A stretch of 14,685 nucleotides of DNA from NCBI GenBank assembly GCA_049644265.1, contig JBARRO010000073.1, forward strand, positions 1 to 14,685, in the 5' to 3' direction. Made by a program: the position numbers and the translations under genes. Positions 5,554 to 12,747 of this stretch are shown one piece after another (within the stretch, counting starts at the first letter, position 1; each line of letters begins with the position of its first letter). Below the pieces are notes generated by a model that did not search any database, was not told the DNA's origin, and worked only from the letters and a program-made list of their open reading frames with translations. This stretch comes from JBARRO01 sp049644265. Lineage in GTDB: Bacteria; Bacteroidota; Ignavibacteria; UBA10030.

Positions 5554-7005
5554 TCACCAGCCAAGGCGCAGAAGCGCGATGGCAACCGCCTTCACTCCCC
5601 ATACCATGTTGAACGGTTCTTTTTCAGTTGTCAGCGAAGGAATATCGAGGGACGAGTGGTAGTACGCCGAGTAATCGATCACGACCGAATCGCGATGGCC
5701 TTTCCAGGCCTTGCTTTGCCAACCGGACGTCTGGGGCATCGACCGGGGTTCATTCCATGCGGCGGTGTACACTGTGACAGAGGGAATCTCTGCATTCGGG
5801 ACGTTGAGCTTTCTCAGATAGTCAGAAAGAAAGACATACGAATCGGTTCCTCCCTGAGAAGGGTTCGTGGTCGCCTCTTTCCAGAAACCTTTCTTTCCGA
5901 CATATCGCTCGCCGATTGCATTGAACACACGGAGCATCGGTTCATTGGCGGAAATATCATTCCCCTCAAAGTACAGGCAGTTTCGCGTTTTCCCTGTGCC
6001 AATTTCGTCGTAGTTGATCACTCCCTGAATCTTTCCCAACTCCTCCTCATGTGTCTTCACATAGTTTTCCGTCGAGAAATATTCACTTCCCCAAACAATA
6101 AACCGTACGGATTTCTGAGGTACGGGCAACGCTTTTGAGCGTATGGACTCCTGGAGTACCCTCGCGACTTCAAGGACTCCCGACACGCCGGACGCGTTGT
6201 CATCCGCCCCGGGTCCGCCGGAGTCGGAATCGCCGTGGGCACAAACGATATAATAGTCTTCGCTCTTGCCTTTGATCGTCGCCATAACGGTCTTTGGCCG
6301 ACCCGGGCGAACCGTTGTCTTTGTCGAAAACCTGATGACGATTTCTCGACCCTTGCCAATTTCTTCCCAGAGCCTGTTTCCTGAAGTCCTGGAAATGTTG
6401 AACAGCGGAATGGGATTGTCGGTGGCGGACGCCAGACTCGTAATCATCGCCCAGTTCGTATACGCCGGCGAATTCACTGTTTCGTAGGTGAGAATACACC
6501 GAACTCCGGCCTCCGCCAACTCCCGGTATTTCTTCTGAATCACATTGAATCCAACGAGGACCGCAGTGCTGTCCAGCGATCCTTTGTCGATTTCGTCAGA
6601 GGACTTCAGAGTGCGGAGTCGTACAGTTTTCTCTTTCACAGAAGGCGAGAATCCTGCAAGCCATTCATTCTGGATCAACCCGCGAAGTCGCTTTGGTTTT
6701 TCGACCCGGATGAGCCACCGATCATTCGTAAATGTCAGTTTCTCAGGATCCTGCAAAAGGTCGGCCTTAAGTCCCGACTCGCGGAACTTCTCCAGGACAA
6801 ATTTTGCAGAGCGGTCTCCCGACTTTGTTCCCCCCAGCCTGTTCCCAATCTTCACGAGGTCTTTGACGGTCCCTTGAAGGCGGCTTTGCGAAACTTTTGC
6901 CGCGATGCGTTCCTCTGAAATGCGGGCTTGCGAAAACGTCGAAGATGAAAGGAACGCGGAGAGGAGAATCGTTGAGGCAATTCCTGGAGATAGCGAGCGA
7001 TGCAT
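5554..7005 (-). CDS. Secreted M28-family metallopeptidase with PA domain
   Basis: This is probably an exported zinc aminopeptidase/carboxypeptidase of 483 aa. Starting at ATG 7005, the N-terminus MHRSLSPGIASTILLSAFL followed by SSSTFSQA forms a signal peptide. The frame opens further to a TTG at 7077, but that would place 24 residues before the signal. Residues about 145-225 look like a protease-associated (PA) insertion. The peptidase core shows H257 (VCAHGDS), D269 (GADDNASG), E308 (WGSEYF), D333 (NYDEIG) and H450 (YYHSSLD). In characterised M28 enzymes an EE pair supplies the catalytic base and a zinc ligand; here the second Glu is Y309. The preceding terminator at 7076-7101 suggests its own promoter. 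Substrate unknown. Confidence 0.92.
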   Translation of the reverse strand: MHRSLSPGIASTILLSAFLSSSTFSQARISEERIAAKVSQSRLQGTVKDLVKIGNRLGGTKSGDRSAKFVLEKFRESGLKADLLQDPEKLTFTNDRWLIRVEKPKRLRGLIQNEWLAGFSPSVKEKTVRLRTLKSSDEIDKGSLDSTAVLVGFNVIQKKYRELAEAGVRCILTYETVNSPAYTNWAMITSLASATDNPIPLFNISRTSGNRLWEEIGKGREIVIRFSTKTTVRPGRPKTVMATIKGKSEDYYIVCAHGDSDSGGPGADDNASGVSGVLEVARVLQESIRSKALPVPQKSVRFIVWGSEYFSTENYVKTHEEELGKIQGVINYDEIGTGKTRNCLYFEGNDISANEPMLRVFNAIGERYVGKKGFWKEATTNPSQGGTDSYVFLSDYLRKLNVPNAEIPSVTVYTAAWNEPRSMPQTSGWQSKAWKGHRDSVVIDYSAYYHSSLDIPSLTTEKEPFNMVWGVKAVAIALLRLGW

Positions 7006-7047
7006 GGGAAGGCGTGGTGGTGTCTGTCTCACTTCAGTGCTATGGTA

Positions 7048-7064
7048 CGCAAATCTTTTTTGCG
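7048..7064. promoter_or_regulatory. Inverted repeat CGCAAA-N5-TTTGCG upstream of the M28 gene
   Basis: A perfect 6-bp dyad (7048-7053 and 7059-7064) lies about 45 bp upstream of the peptidase start and downstream of the puuD-side terminator. On the minus strand it falls between a poor -35-like TTGCTC and a -10-like TACCAT spaced 17 bp apart. It could be an operator or just a small hairpin; no regulator is suggested nearby. Confidence 0.3.
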
Positions 7065-7075
7065 GAGCAACGAAC

Positions 7076-7101
7076 AAAAAAAGCCGGGCTCATCGCCCGG
7101 C
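7076..7101 (-). terminator. Intrinsic terminator after the suf-puuD unit
   Basis: On the minus strand GCCGGGC (7101-7095), loop GATGA, GCCCGGC (7089-7083) is followed by seven Ts (7082-7076). It is a 7-bp GC-rich stem, the strongest minus-strand terminator in the window. It lies 27 bp after the PuuD-like gene stop and separates the suf unit from the M28-folP-miaA unit. Confidence 0.92.
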
Positions 7102-7127
7102 CTTTCAACTCTGCACAAGAGTTCTGA

Positions 7128-7895
7128 TCAGATTCCTTTGACTTTGCCGGCGGCGGAGTACAATCCGGCGACGAAGAACCAGCCTACAAGCGTCACTCCC
7201 AGCAGCCAGAACCAGCTGGTTGCCCCGGGAACAACAGTGTGGCTGTTGATCATGGTCCACACGAGGGGAACAGAGAGATACGTGTTGTGACGTGAGCGTT
7301 GACCGACTGTTGCCATCAAGGCAGCGTCGGGTGCAGTTCCTGCCTTGATTGCCGGAAGGATTTTATTCTGCGCCGGCCAGATCCGCATCCAGACGTTGGC
7401 GACCATAATGGTTCCAAACATCGCACCAAGGTGAATGCTGTAGGCCCGATAACTGAACTCGGCCCAGTTGATCATCAGATAGACAATCACGGCGATCAGC
7501 ACAAACCCGACGGCGCCGAACACTTTGATGTCCTTCCCCAATCCGCTTTTTGCGAGCACGTCGTACAGCGGGAAGATCAGAAACACGACGGCCAGCATCA
7601 CATAACTCTTCACTCCCCAACCACCCATTCCCTGCTCAAACATCAGCCCGCCATGGTAGAAGACCAGTCCGAGCAACAGGAGGCCCAGACCCCACGTGGC
7701 AGCTGCGCTCCATCGAAAGAAATACAATGAACGCGGAATCAACTCCGGCTGGACTTTCTTTTTGGTGTCCCCATCTATGGTCGCGGTAAAGGGGATGTTG
7801 ACGAAATTGAACCAGTAGAGCAACCCTATCCACAAAATCCCCATCACGACGTGAATCCAGCGAAACAGTGCGCTGAGAATATCCATGTATTCCAT
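7128..7895 (-). CDS. PuuD-like (urate hydroxylase N-terminal/DUF989-type) integral membrane protein
   Basis: A 255-aa protein with about seven hydrophobic segments, near residues 8-32, 63-82, 97-115, 123-145, 152-172, 205-220 and 226-248. The stretches FRWIHVVMGILWIGLLYWFN and HNTYLSVPLVWTMINSH match the membrane domain of the PuuD/Urate_ox_N family. Several His are in or near membrane segments (15, 81, 155, 203, 219). Classical PuuD oxidises urate and carries a C-terminal cytochrome c domain; here there is no CxxCH and the protein ends after the membrane domain. No purine genes are nearby, so urate oxidation should not be assumed. Start ATG 7895 is fixed by an AGGAG 7 nt upstream. It follows the SufT-like gene by 82 bp without a terminator. 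Confidence 0.82.
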   Translation of the reverse strand: MEYMDILSALFRWIHVVMGILWIGLLYWFNFVNIPFTATIDGDTKKKVQPELIPRSLYFFRWSAAATWGLGLLLLGLVFYHGGLMFEQGMGGWGVKSYVMLAVVFLIFPLYDVLAKSGLGKDIKVFGAVGFVLIAVIVYLMINWAEFSYRAYSIHLGAMFGTIMVANVWMRIWPAQNKILPAIKAGTAPDAALMATVGQRSRHNTYLSVPLVWTMINSHTVVPGATSWFWLLGVTLVGWFFVAGLYSAAGKVKGI

Positions 7896-7902
7896 TGCAG
7901 GA

Positions 7903-7907
7903 CTCCT
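7903..7907 (-). promoter_or_regulatory. Shine-Dalgarno deciding the puuD-like start
   Basis: AGGAG on the minus strand lies 7 nt before ATG 7895. It selects MEYMDILSALFRW over the longer open frame that begins with an ATG at 7943. Confidence 0.75.
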
Positions 7908-7977
7908 AAGAAGTGGAAGAAAAGGATTGAGGTGGTGAAACAAGCGTGTGAGGAAGGAGCGAGGAAAGAGCTTCCAT

Positions 7978-8382
7978 TCAGCCGACGTTGAGCATGAGTT
8001 TTGCCGCTTCGGACATCATGCTTGTACCCCAGATCGGATCGAACACCAATTCTACCAGGACGTTTTTCACTCCCGGAACCTGTGAAACCCGTCTCTTGAC
8101 GTCGCCCGCAATCATCGGGCCCATGCCACAACCGGGTGCGGTGAGAGTCATTTTGATGAAGACGTTGCTTTCGCCCGGAATCTCCTGATCGACCTTCATC
8201 TCGTACACCAGTCCCAGGTCAACGATGTTCACAGGAATTTCCGGGTCGTAGCATTCCTTCAGCGCCACCCAGATCTTCCTGTCAAGCTCCGTCGGCGCAA
8301 GGACTTCCCTGTTTCCGACCATCACCACCGACTCATTCACAGGCGGCGTGTGATTGTCACCCGTTGGAGGATTTTCGTTCAC
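7978..8382 (-). CDS. sufT: SufT/MIP18-family (DUF59) Fe-S assembly protein
   Basis: MIP18-family proteins assist maturation or delivery of Fe-S clusters to target proteins. The core is clear: WVALKECYDPEIPVNIVDLG, then VFIKMTLTAPGCGMGPMIAG containing the conserved cysteine, then VLVELVFDPIW. It is the shorter SufT form, lacking the long N-terminal extension seen in some. The start is uncertain. GTG 8382, one base after the sufA-like stop (TGACGTG), gives 134 aa. The frame is open to an ATG at 8427 (149 aa, 44-bp overlap with sufA), and an internal ATG lies at 8322. None has a good Shine-Dalgarno. Its position straight after sufU and the A-type carrier supports an Fe-S role. Confidence 0.9.
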   Translation of the reverse strand: MNENPPTGDNHTPPVNESVVMVGNREVLAPTELDRKIWVALKECYDPEIPVNIVDLGLVYEMKVDQEIPGESNVFIKMTLTAPGCGMGPMIAGDVKRRVSQVPGVKNVLVELVFDPIWGTSMMSEAAKLMLNVG

Positions 8383-8383
8383 G

Positions 8384-8749
8384 TCAGACACCGAATGAAT
8401 TCCCGCAGCCACAGGTGCGCGCTGCATTGGGATTATTGAACACGAATCCGCGGCCGTTCAGACCGTCTGAAAAATCGAGCGTCGTGCCCGAAAGATAGAA
8501 CAGACTCTTTGGATCGATAAAGACCGTCAGACCCGCGATCTGAAAAATTTCATCTCCCTGTCTCGACTTTTCATCAAAGGCGAGGACGTACGACATCCCC
8601 GAGCATCCGCCCCCTTTGACGCCAAGACGGAGGGCGTGAGCTTCCGGAATATTGTTGTCGGTCTTGATCTTCCTGACTTCTTCGGCCGCCCGGGGAGTAA
8701 TAAAGACCTCCTCCTTCAGCTCCTGTTTTTCCTGGGTGATGACTTCCAT
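8384..8749 (-). CDS. sufA: A-type iron-sulfur carrier protein (SufA/IscA/ErpA family)
   Basis: A-type carriers receive Fe-S clusters from the SufBCD scaffold and pass them to apo-enzymes. The 121-aa protein carries the three cluster-binding cysteines: C49 in GGGCSGMSY, and C113 and C115 in the C-terminal CGCGNSF. HesB-family features include ITPRAAEEVRK (17-27), the FxDP-like VFIDPKS (76-82) and GFVFNNPNA (101-109). An AGGAGG 5 nt before ATG 8749 gives a firm start. It follows sufU by 30 bp in the suf operon. SufA, IscA and ErpA cannot be separated by sequence alone here; the operon context favours SufA. Confidence 0.95.
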   Translation of the reverse strand: MEVITQEKQELKEEVFITPRAAEEVRKIKTDNNIPEAHALRLGVKGGGCSGMSYVLAFDEKSRQGDEIFQIAGLTVFIDPKSLFYLSGTTLDFSDGLNGRGFVFNNPNAARTCGCGNSFGV

Positions 8750-8754
8750 GCGTT

Positions 8755-8760
8755 CCTCCT
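8755..8760 (-). promoter_or_regulatory. Strong Shine-Dalgarno of sufA
   Basis: AGGAGG on the minus strand lies 5 nt before ATG 8749. It is the best ribosome binding site in the suf operon, so the carrier may be translated more strongly than its neighbours. Confidence 0.75.
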
Positions 8761-8779
8761 GATTGAGTTGTACCAGATT

Positions 8780-9229
8780 TTATTCTGTCGTTACGCGCTC
8801 TTCCCTGGACTCTATGGCACTCTTCATCGAGTGCCACGCCAGGCTTGCGCACTTGACGCGCGCCGGGAATTCGCTGACGCCGGCAAACGCGGCCAGCTTC
8901 CCAAATTCCTCATCCTCGCCGTGGATTTTCCCCGTCACCAGGTCGTGGAATTTCTCGAACCACAACGCGACTTCCGATTTTGTCTTGCCCTTCAGAAACG
9001 CCGTCATGACCGATGCCGACGCTTTTGAGATGGCACAACCTGAACCTTGAAACGTAATTTCCTTGACCACTTCGTTATCAAATTTCACATACACCGTGTA
9101 GTGGTCCCCGCACAGAGGATTGTAGCCTTCGACAACCCGGTCGGCATCGTCCATCTTCCGGTAGTTGCGGGGATTCTTGTAATGGTCCAGGATGAACTCC
9201 TGGTAGAGCGATCGTAAATCCGAAGACAT
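8780..9229 (-). CDS. sufU: SufU sulfur-transfer protein (zinc-dependent, NifU/IscU-like)
   Basis: SufU-type proteins accept sulfane sulfur from the SufS persulfide and pass it to SufBCD. This 149-aa protein has the zinc-site residues expected for SufU: C40 and D42 in NPLCGD, C65 in GSGCAIS and C127 in VKCASLAWH. The insertion between the second and third Cys (about 85-120, LWFEKFHDLVTG) separates SufU from IscU. Start ATG 9229 shares one base with the sufS stop (TGATG), so SufS and SufU are probably translationally coupled, in keeping with their known direct partnership. The product ends 30 bp before sufA. Confidence 0.96.
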   Translation of the reverse strand: MSSDLRSLYQEFILDHYKNPRNYRKMDDADRVVEGYNPLCGDHYTVYVKFDNEVVKEITFQGSGCAISKASASVMTAFLKGKTKSEVALWFEKFHDLVTGKIHGEDEEFGKLAAFAGVSEFPARVKCASLAWHSMKSAIESREERVTTE

Positions 9230-10491
9230 CAGCCGAAAACCTCCATGACCTTGTGAAGTCCCCGCACAAGCGCATCAACTTCTTCTTTTGTGTTGTAGAA
9301 CGCAAACGAAGCCCTCACCGTCGCAGGGATGTTGAATCGGTCCATGACGGGTTGCGCACAATGATGACCGGTCCTCACCGCAATTCCGTCCTGGTCCAGG
9401 ATTGTTCCGATGTCATGCGGATGCACGCCATCCATCACAAAGGAAAGAACGCTCGCCTTATCCTCTGCCGTGCCAATGATCCGGACTCCGGGGATTTGCG
9501 AAACCGCCCCCGTTGCGTACTCCAGCAATTCGTGTTCATGGACGGAGAGCGACTCCCAATCCATTTTGTTCAAATAGTCGACCGCCGCACCCAGACCCAT
9601 CGTGCCACCGATGTTCGGCGTTCCAGCTTCAAACTTGTACGGAAGATCGTTGAACGTCGTCTTCGCGAACGTGACCGACTTGATCATATCCCCGCCACCC
9701 TGGTAGGGCGGCATTTTGTTGAGCAGCTCCGACTTGCCATACAACACACCGATGCCGGTCGGGCCGAACATTTTGTGGCCGGAAAAAACATAGAAATCGC
9801 AGTCGAGGTCTGCAACATCCACCCTCATGTGTGGGATCGCCTGGGCTCCGTCCACGAGAACCGGGATCCCCCTGCGGTGAGCGAGGTGGATCAGCCGTTT
9901 GACAGGAATGATCGTCCCCAGAGCGTTGGAGACATGGGCAATCGCAACCAGTTTCGTGTTCTCGCTGAGCAGCTTTTCAAACTCCTCCAGCCGCACTTCG
10001 CCTTTGTCGTTGATGGGTGCAACACGAAGCTTTGCGTCTTTTTCCTCGCACAGAAGCTGCCAGGGAACGATGTTCGAGTGATGTTCAAGCGCCGTAATCA
10101 GGACTTCATCGCCTTTACGGACGTTTGTGCGGCCGTACGTGGATGCGACGAGGTTGATTCCCTCCGTCGTGCCGCGGACAAAAATGATTTCCCGCACCTC
10201 GCGTGCGTGGATGAAATGCTGGATCCGCCCACGAACTGCCTCGTAATCCTGCGTCGCTTTTTCACTGAGGTAATGCACCCCCCGGTGAATATTCGAATTC
10301 TCCTGCGTGTAATACCGACTGACTGCGTCGATCACGGCCTGAGGTTTCTGACTTGTCGCTGCATTGTCGAGATAGACCAGCTTGTTTCCTCTGACCAATT
10401 CACGAAGGATCGGAAAGTCCCCACGGGCTTTTTCAACATCGAACGGCTTCACGCGGCTCTTGGACGGCGATATGGCGGCAGAAATTCCCAT
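9229..10491 (-). CDS. sufS: Cysteine desulfurase SufS (group II)
   Basis: SufS is a PLP enzyme that takes sulfur from cysteine as a persulfide for Fe-S assembly. The 420-aa length is typical. Visible residues are LDNAATSQKP (41-50), H138 in EHHSN (stacks on PLP), D214 in VDGAQ, the PLP lysine K240 in SGHKMFGPTG, and the catalytic cysteine C378 in RTGHHCAQP. The short active-site loop and RxGHHCAQP form place it in group II (SufS) rather than IscS/NifS. Start ATG 10491 lies 4 nt after the sufD stop. The downstream sufU overlaps by one base. Confidence 0.98.
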   Translation of the reverse strand: MGISAAISPSKSRVKPFDVEKARGDFPILRELVRGNKLVYLDNAATSQKPQAVIDAVSRYYTQENSNIHRGVHYLSEKATQDYEAVRGRIQHFIHAREVREIIFVRGTTEGINLVASTYGRTNVRKGDEVLITALEHHSNIVPWQLLCEEKDAKLRVAPINDKGEVRLEEFEKLLSENTKLVAIAHVSNALGTIIPVKRLIHLAHRRGIPVLVDGAQAIPHMRVDVADLDCDFYVFSGHKMFGPTGIGVLYGKSELLNKMPPYQGGGDMIKSVTFAKTTFNDLPYKFEAGTPNIGGTMGLGAAVDYLNKMDWESLSVHEHELLEYATGAVSQIPGVRIIGTAEDKASVLSFVMDGVHPHDIGTILDQDGIAVRTGHHCAQPVMDRFNIPATVRASFAFYNTKEEVDALVRGLHKVMEVFG

Positions 10492-10495
10492 TTGG

Positions 10496-11830
10496 TCAGG
10501 AGGTTCGTCCCTTATTCAACTGCGTCTGGATCAAATCCTCAAGCTGGAGGCGGAGCGATTCCACGTGCACTCGCCCTACAACCTCGCTTGCAAACGCAAA
10601 CGTCAAGATATCCCGGGCGGCCACTTGACCGATACCGCGGCTGCGAAGGTAGAAAATCTGCTCCGCATCGAGTTGTCCGACCGTTGCACCGTGCGTACAC
10701 TTGACATCGTCGGCAAAGATTTCCAGCTGTGGTTTCGTGTCGATGACGGCATCATCAGAAAGAAGAAGTGTTTTGTTGGTCTGCTTGGCGTCCGTTTTCT
10801 GGGCATCCTTCCGGACGAAAATCTTTCCATTAAATACTCCGCGCGATTTCCCGTCGAGGACTGCTTTGTAAAGTTCGTGGCTGGTGCAATGGGGCTTTGC
10901 GTGGTCAATGGTCGTGTGGTGATCGATCAGTTGCGACCCGGTGCCGAGCGAAAGACCGTTGAGAGTGCAGTCGCTTCCCTCCGCATTGAGAATGGCGACG
11001 ACGTTGTTCCGGGCAATGGAACCTCCCAAGGCGATGGAATTGGAAGTGAAATTGCTCCGTCCACCCTGGGCTACATGAGTCGATGCGATATGGTACGCCT
11101 GAAGGCTCTCACGCTGCAACTTGTCGTGTTCGACCACGGAGTCATCTCCGACGTGAATTTCGGACACCACATTGGTCAAATACGGAACATCTGTGGCACT
11201 CACGTAGGTCTCGACTATTCTTGCCTCGCTGTTTTTTCCCACGATAAACAGATTGCGGGGATGAGCAACAAACGTTTCGTCAGATCCCGCCCCAACAAAA
11301 ACAATCTGGATCGGCTGCTCCATTCTCTTGCCGTCCGGAATATGGATGAACGCTCCATCCTGCAAGAAAGCAGTATTCAGCGCGACAAACGCGTTTTCTT
11401 CAAAAGGAGCAAGCGTTCCGATGTGCCGACGCACGAGATCGCCGTGGGTCCTCAATGCAGACGCCAGATCACCGGCTACCACCCCATCCGGAAGAGAACC
11501 AACGGATGATAATTCCCTCGCGAAGTGACCATTCACAAAAACGAGAATATTTTCGCCGGCCGAAATAAACCGACGAAGGTCGTTTTTTGTCATGTTGGAG
11601 GGATGATACTCGAAGACGGGGTTGAACTGTGAGCTCGTGATCGGCGCAATGTTGGTGAAGCGCCACTCCTCATGCCGTGTCGTCGGAAATCCCAATTCAT
11701 GGAACTTTGCAATCGCTGCGCGGCGAACCTGATGGAGCGGCGAATTCGATTCGCCGTTCAGGCTCTTCTCGAACGCGGTGAAGTTTGCATCGTACCACAT
11801 TATTTTTTCATTCTGTGCCCTCATGGTCAT
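10496..11830 (-). CDS. sufD: SufD, Fe-S scaffold component
   Basis: SufD pairs with SufB and binds SufC in the SufBC2D scaffold that builds clusters in the cytoplasm. The 444-aa protein has an N-terminal helical region with the typical RHEEWRFTN (52-60) and a long beta-helix core. Its C-terminal segment DDVKCTHGATVGQLD contains C378 and H380, equivalent to the functionally important Cys/His of E. coli SufD. Two ATGs are possible (11830, MTMRAQ; 11824, MRAQ) and cannot be resolved. It begins 6 nt after the sufC stop and ends 4 nt before sufS. Confidence 0.97.
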   Translation of the reverse strand: MTMRAQNEKIMWYDANFTAFEKSLNGESNSPLHQVRRAAIAKFHELGFPTTRHEEWRFTNIAPITSSQFNPVFEYHPSNMTKNDLRRFISAGENILVFVNGHFARELSSVGSLPDGVVAGDLASALRTHGDLVRRHIGTLAPFEENAFVALNTAFLQDGAFIHIPDGKRMEQPIQIVFVGAGSDETFVAHPRNLFIVGKNSEARIVETYVSATDVPYLTNVVSEIHVGDDSVVEHDKLQRESLQAYHIASTHVAQGGRSNFTSNSIALGGSIARNNVVAILNAEGSDCTLNGLSLGTGSQLIDHHTTIDHAKPHCTSHELYKAVLDGKSRGVFNGKIFVRKDAQKTDAKQTNKTLLLSDDAVIDTKPQLEIFADDVKCTHGATVGQLDAEQIFYLRSRGIGQVAARDILTFAFASEVVGRVHVESLRLQLEDLIQTQLNKGRTS

Positions 11831-11836
11831 ACCCGG

Positions 11837-12592
11837 TCAGGCCGGTACCACTCCCGGTTTCAGCCAATCATATCCCTTTTCTTCAAGCTCCAACGCCAGA
11901 TCTCTTCCTCCGGACTTTACAATTCTTCCATCGACCAAGACATGAACAAAGTCCGGGACGATGTAGTTCAGAAGACGCTGATAATGTGTTACCACCACCA
12001 CGGCGTTGTCACTCCGTTTCAGCTTGTTGACGCCATCCGCAACAATACGAAGCGCGTCGATGTCGAGTCCGGAATCTGTCTCGTCGAGGACCGCCAGCTT
12101 TGGCTCAAGCACCGCCATGTGGAAAATCTCGTTTCGTTTCTTCTCGCCGCCTGAAAATCCTTCGTTGACGGGACGATTCAAGAAACTCTCATCCATGTCC
12201 ACGAGCTTCATTTTCTTCTTCACGAGTTGGAGGAATTCCACAGCATCCAGCTCCTCGAGTCCTTTGTGCTTGCGGACGGCATTGAGAGCAGACTTGAGAA
12301 AGTAAGAATTGCTCACACCGGGAATTTCAACCGGATACTGAAACGCAAGAAACAGTCCTTCCCGCGCGCGCTCTTCGGGATCCATGTCGAGGAGGTCCTT
12401 CCCTTCATAGATCACTTCTCCCTGCGTGACTTCGTAGGCCTCGCGACCTGCGAGAACCTGGGCGAGCGTGCTTTTGCCGGAACCGTTTGGTCCCATGATT
12501 GCATGCACTTCTCCGGCGTTCACGTTGAGGTTGATGCCAGTGAGGATTTCATTGCCGTTGACGCTGGCGTGAAGATTTGTTATTTGAAGCAT
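11837..12592 (-). CDS. sufC: SufC, Fe-S scaffold ABC-type ATPase
   Basis: SufC powers conformational change of the SufBC2D scaffold by ATP hydrolysis and is not a transporter. The 251-aa protein has Walker A GPNGSGKST (34-42), Q-loop LAFQYPVEIPG (82-92), the SufC-type signature FSGGEKKRNEI (146-156), Walker B LAVLDETDSGLD (167-178) with E171, and the switch H203 in VVVTHY. Start ATG 12592 gives the standard MLQITNLHA opening. It is separated from sufB by an unusual 155-bp gap filled by heptad-periodic DNA. Downstream it is tightly packed against sufD (6 nt). Confidence 0.98.
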   Translation of the reverse strand: MLQITNLHASVNGNEILTGINLNVNAGEVHAIMGPNGSGKSTLAQVLAGREAYEVTQGEVIYEGKDLLDMDPEERAREGLFLAFQYPVEIPGVSNSYFLKSALNAVRKHKGLEELDAVEFLQLVKKKMKLVDMDESFLNRPVNEGFSGGEKKRNEIFHMAVLEPKLAVLDETDSGLDIDALRIVADGVNKLKRSDNAVVVVTHYQRLLNYIVPDFVHVLVDGRIVKSGGRDLALELEEKGYDWLKPGVVPA

Positions 12593-12594
12593 GT

Positions 12595-12692
12595 TAGAGT
12601 TTGAAGTTTGAGGTTCAAGGTTTAAGATTTAGAGTTTTGAGTTTTCAGTATTAGAGTTTGAAGCTTAAAGTTCAAGGTTCAAGGTTCACAGT
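12595..12692. repeat. Degenerate 7-bp-periodic tract between sufB and sufC (about 14 units)
   Basis: From 12595 the plus strand divides into 7-bp units: TAGAGTT, TGAAGTT, TGAGGTT, CAAGGTT, TAAGATT, TAGAGTT, TTGAGTT, TTCAGTA, then, after a 1-nt phase shift, TTAGAGT, TTGAAGC, TTAAAGT, TCAAGGT, TCAAGGT and TCACAGT. A conserved purine core (A-R-G/A) followed by TT keeps the 7-bp rhythm while other bases vary. No reading frame of note runs through it. It occupies most of the only sizeable gap in the suf operon. Confidence 0.8.
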
Positions 12693-12711
12693 TTGCCGAG
12701 TTGTGACACAC

Positions 12712-12746
12712 ATTCTGAATTCTGGAATCTGTATTCTGGATTCTAA
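12712..12746. repeat. Second heptad tract (5 units) just after the sufB stop
   Basis: Five exactly consecutive 7-bp units on the plus strand: ATTCTGA, ATTCTGG, AATCTGT, ATTCTGG and ATTCTAA. The unit differs from the neighbouring tract but the period is the same. About 19 bp of unrelated sequence (12693-12711) separates them. It ends directly at the sufB stop codon (12748-12750). Confidence 0.8.
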
Positions 12747-12747
12747 T

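Noticed and set aside
7908..7977. Terminator between the SufT-like gene and the puuD-like gene
   Set aside because: Only a 4-bp stem (GGAA/TTCC) without a T run can be drawn, so read-through into the puuD-like gene is assumed.
9253..10704. 483-codon open frame on the plus strand opposite sufS
   Set aside because: It lies wholly antisense to sufS and its sufD boundary, shows no recognisable motif, and is rich in His/Arg/Asp as expected for the complement of well-biased coding DNA.
10382..11509. 375-codon plus-strand open frame opposite sufD and the start of sufS
   Set aside because: SufD is unmistakable on the minus strand; this frame has no family signature or ribosome site.
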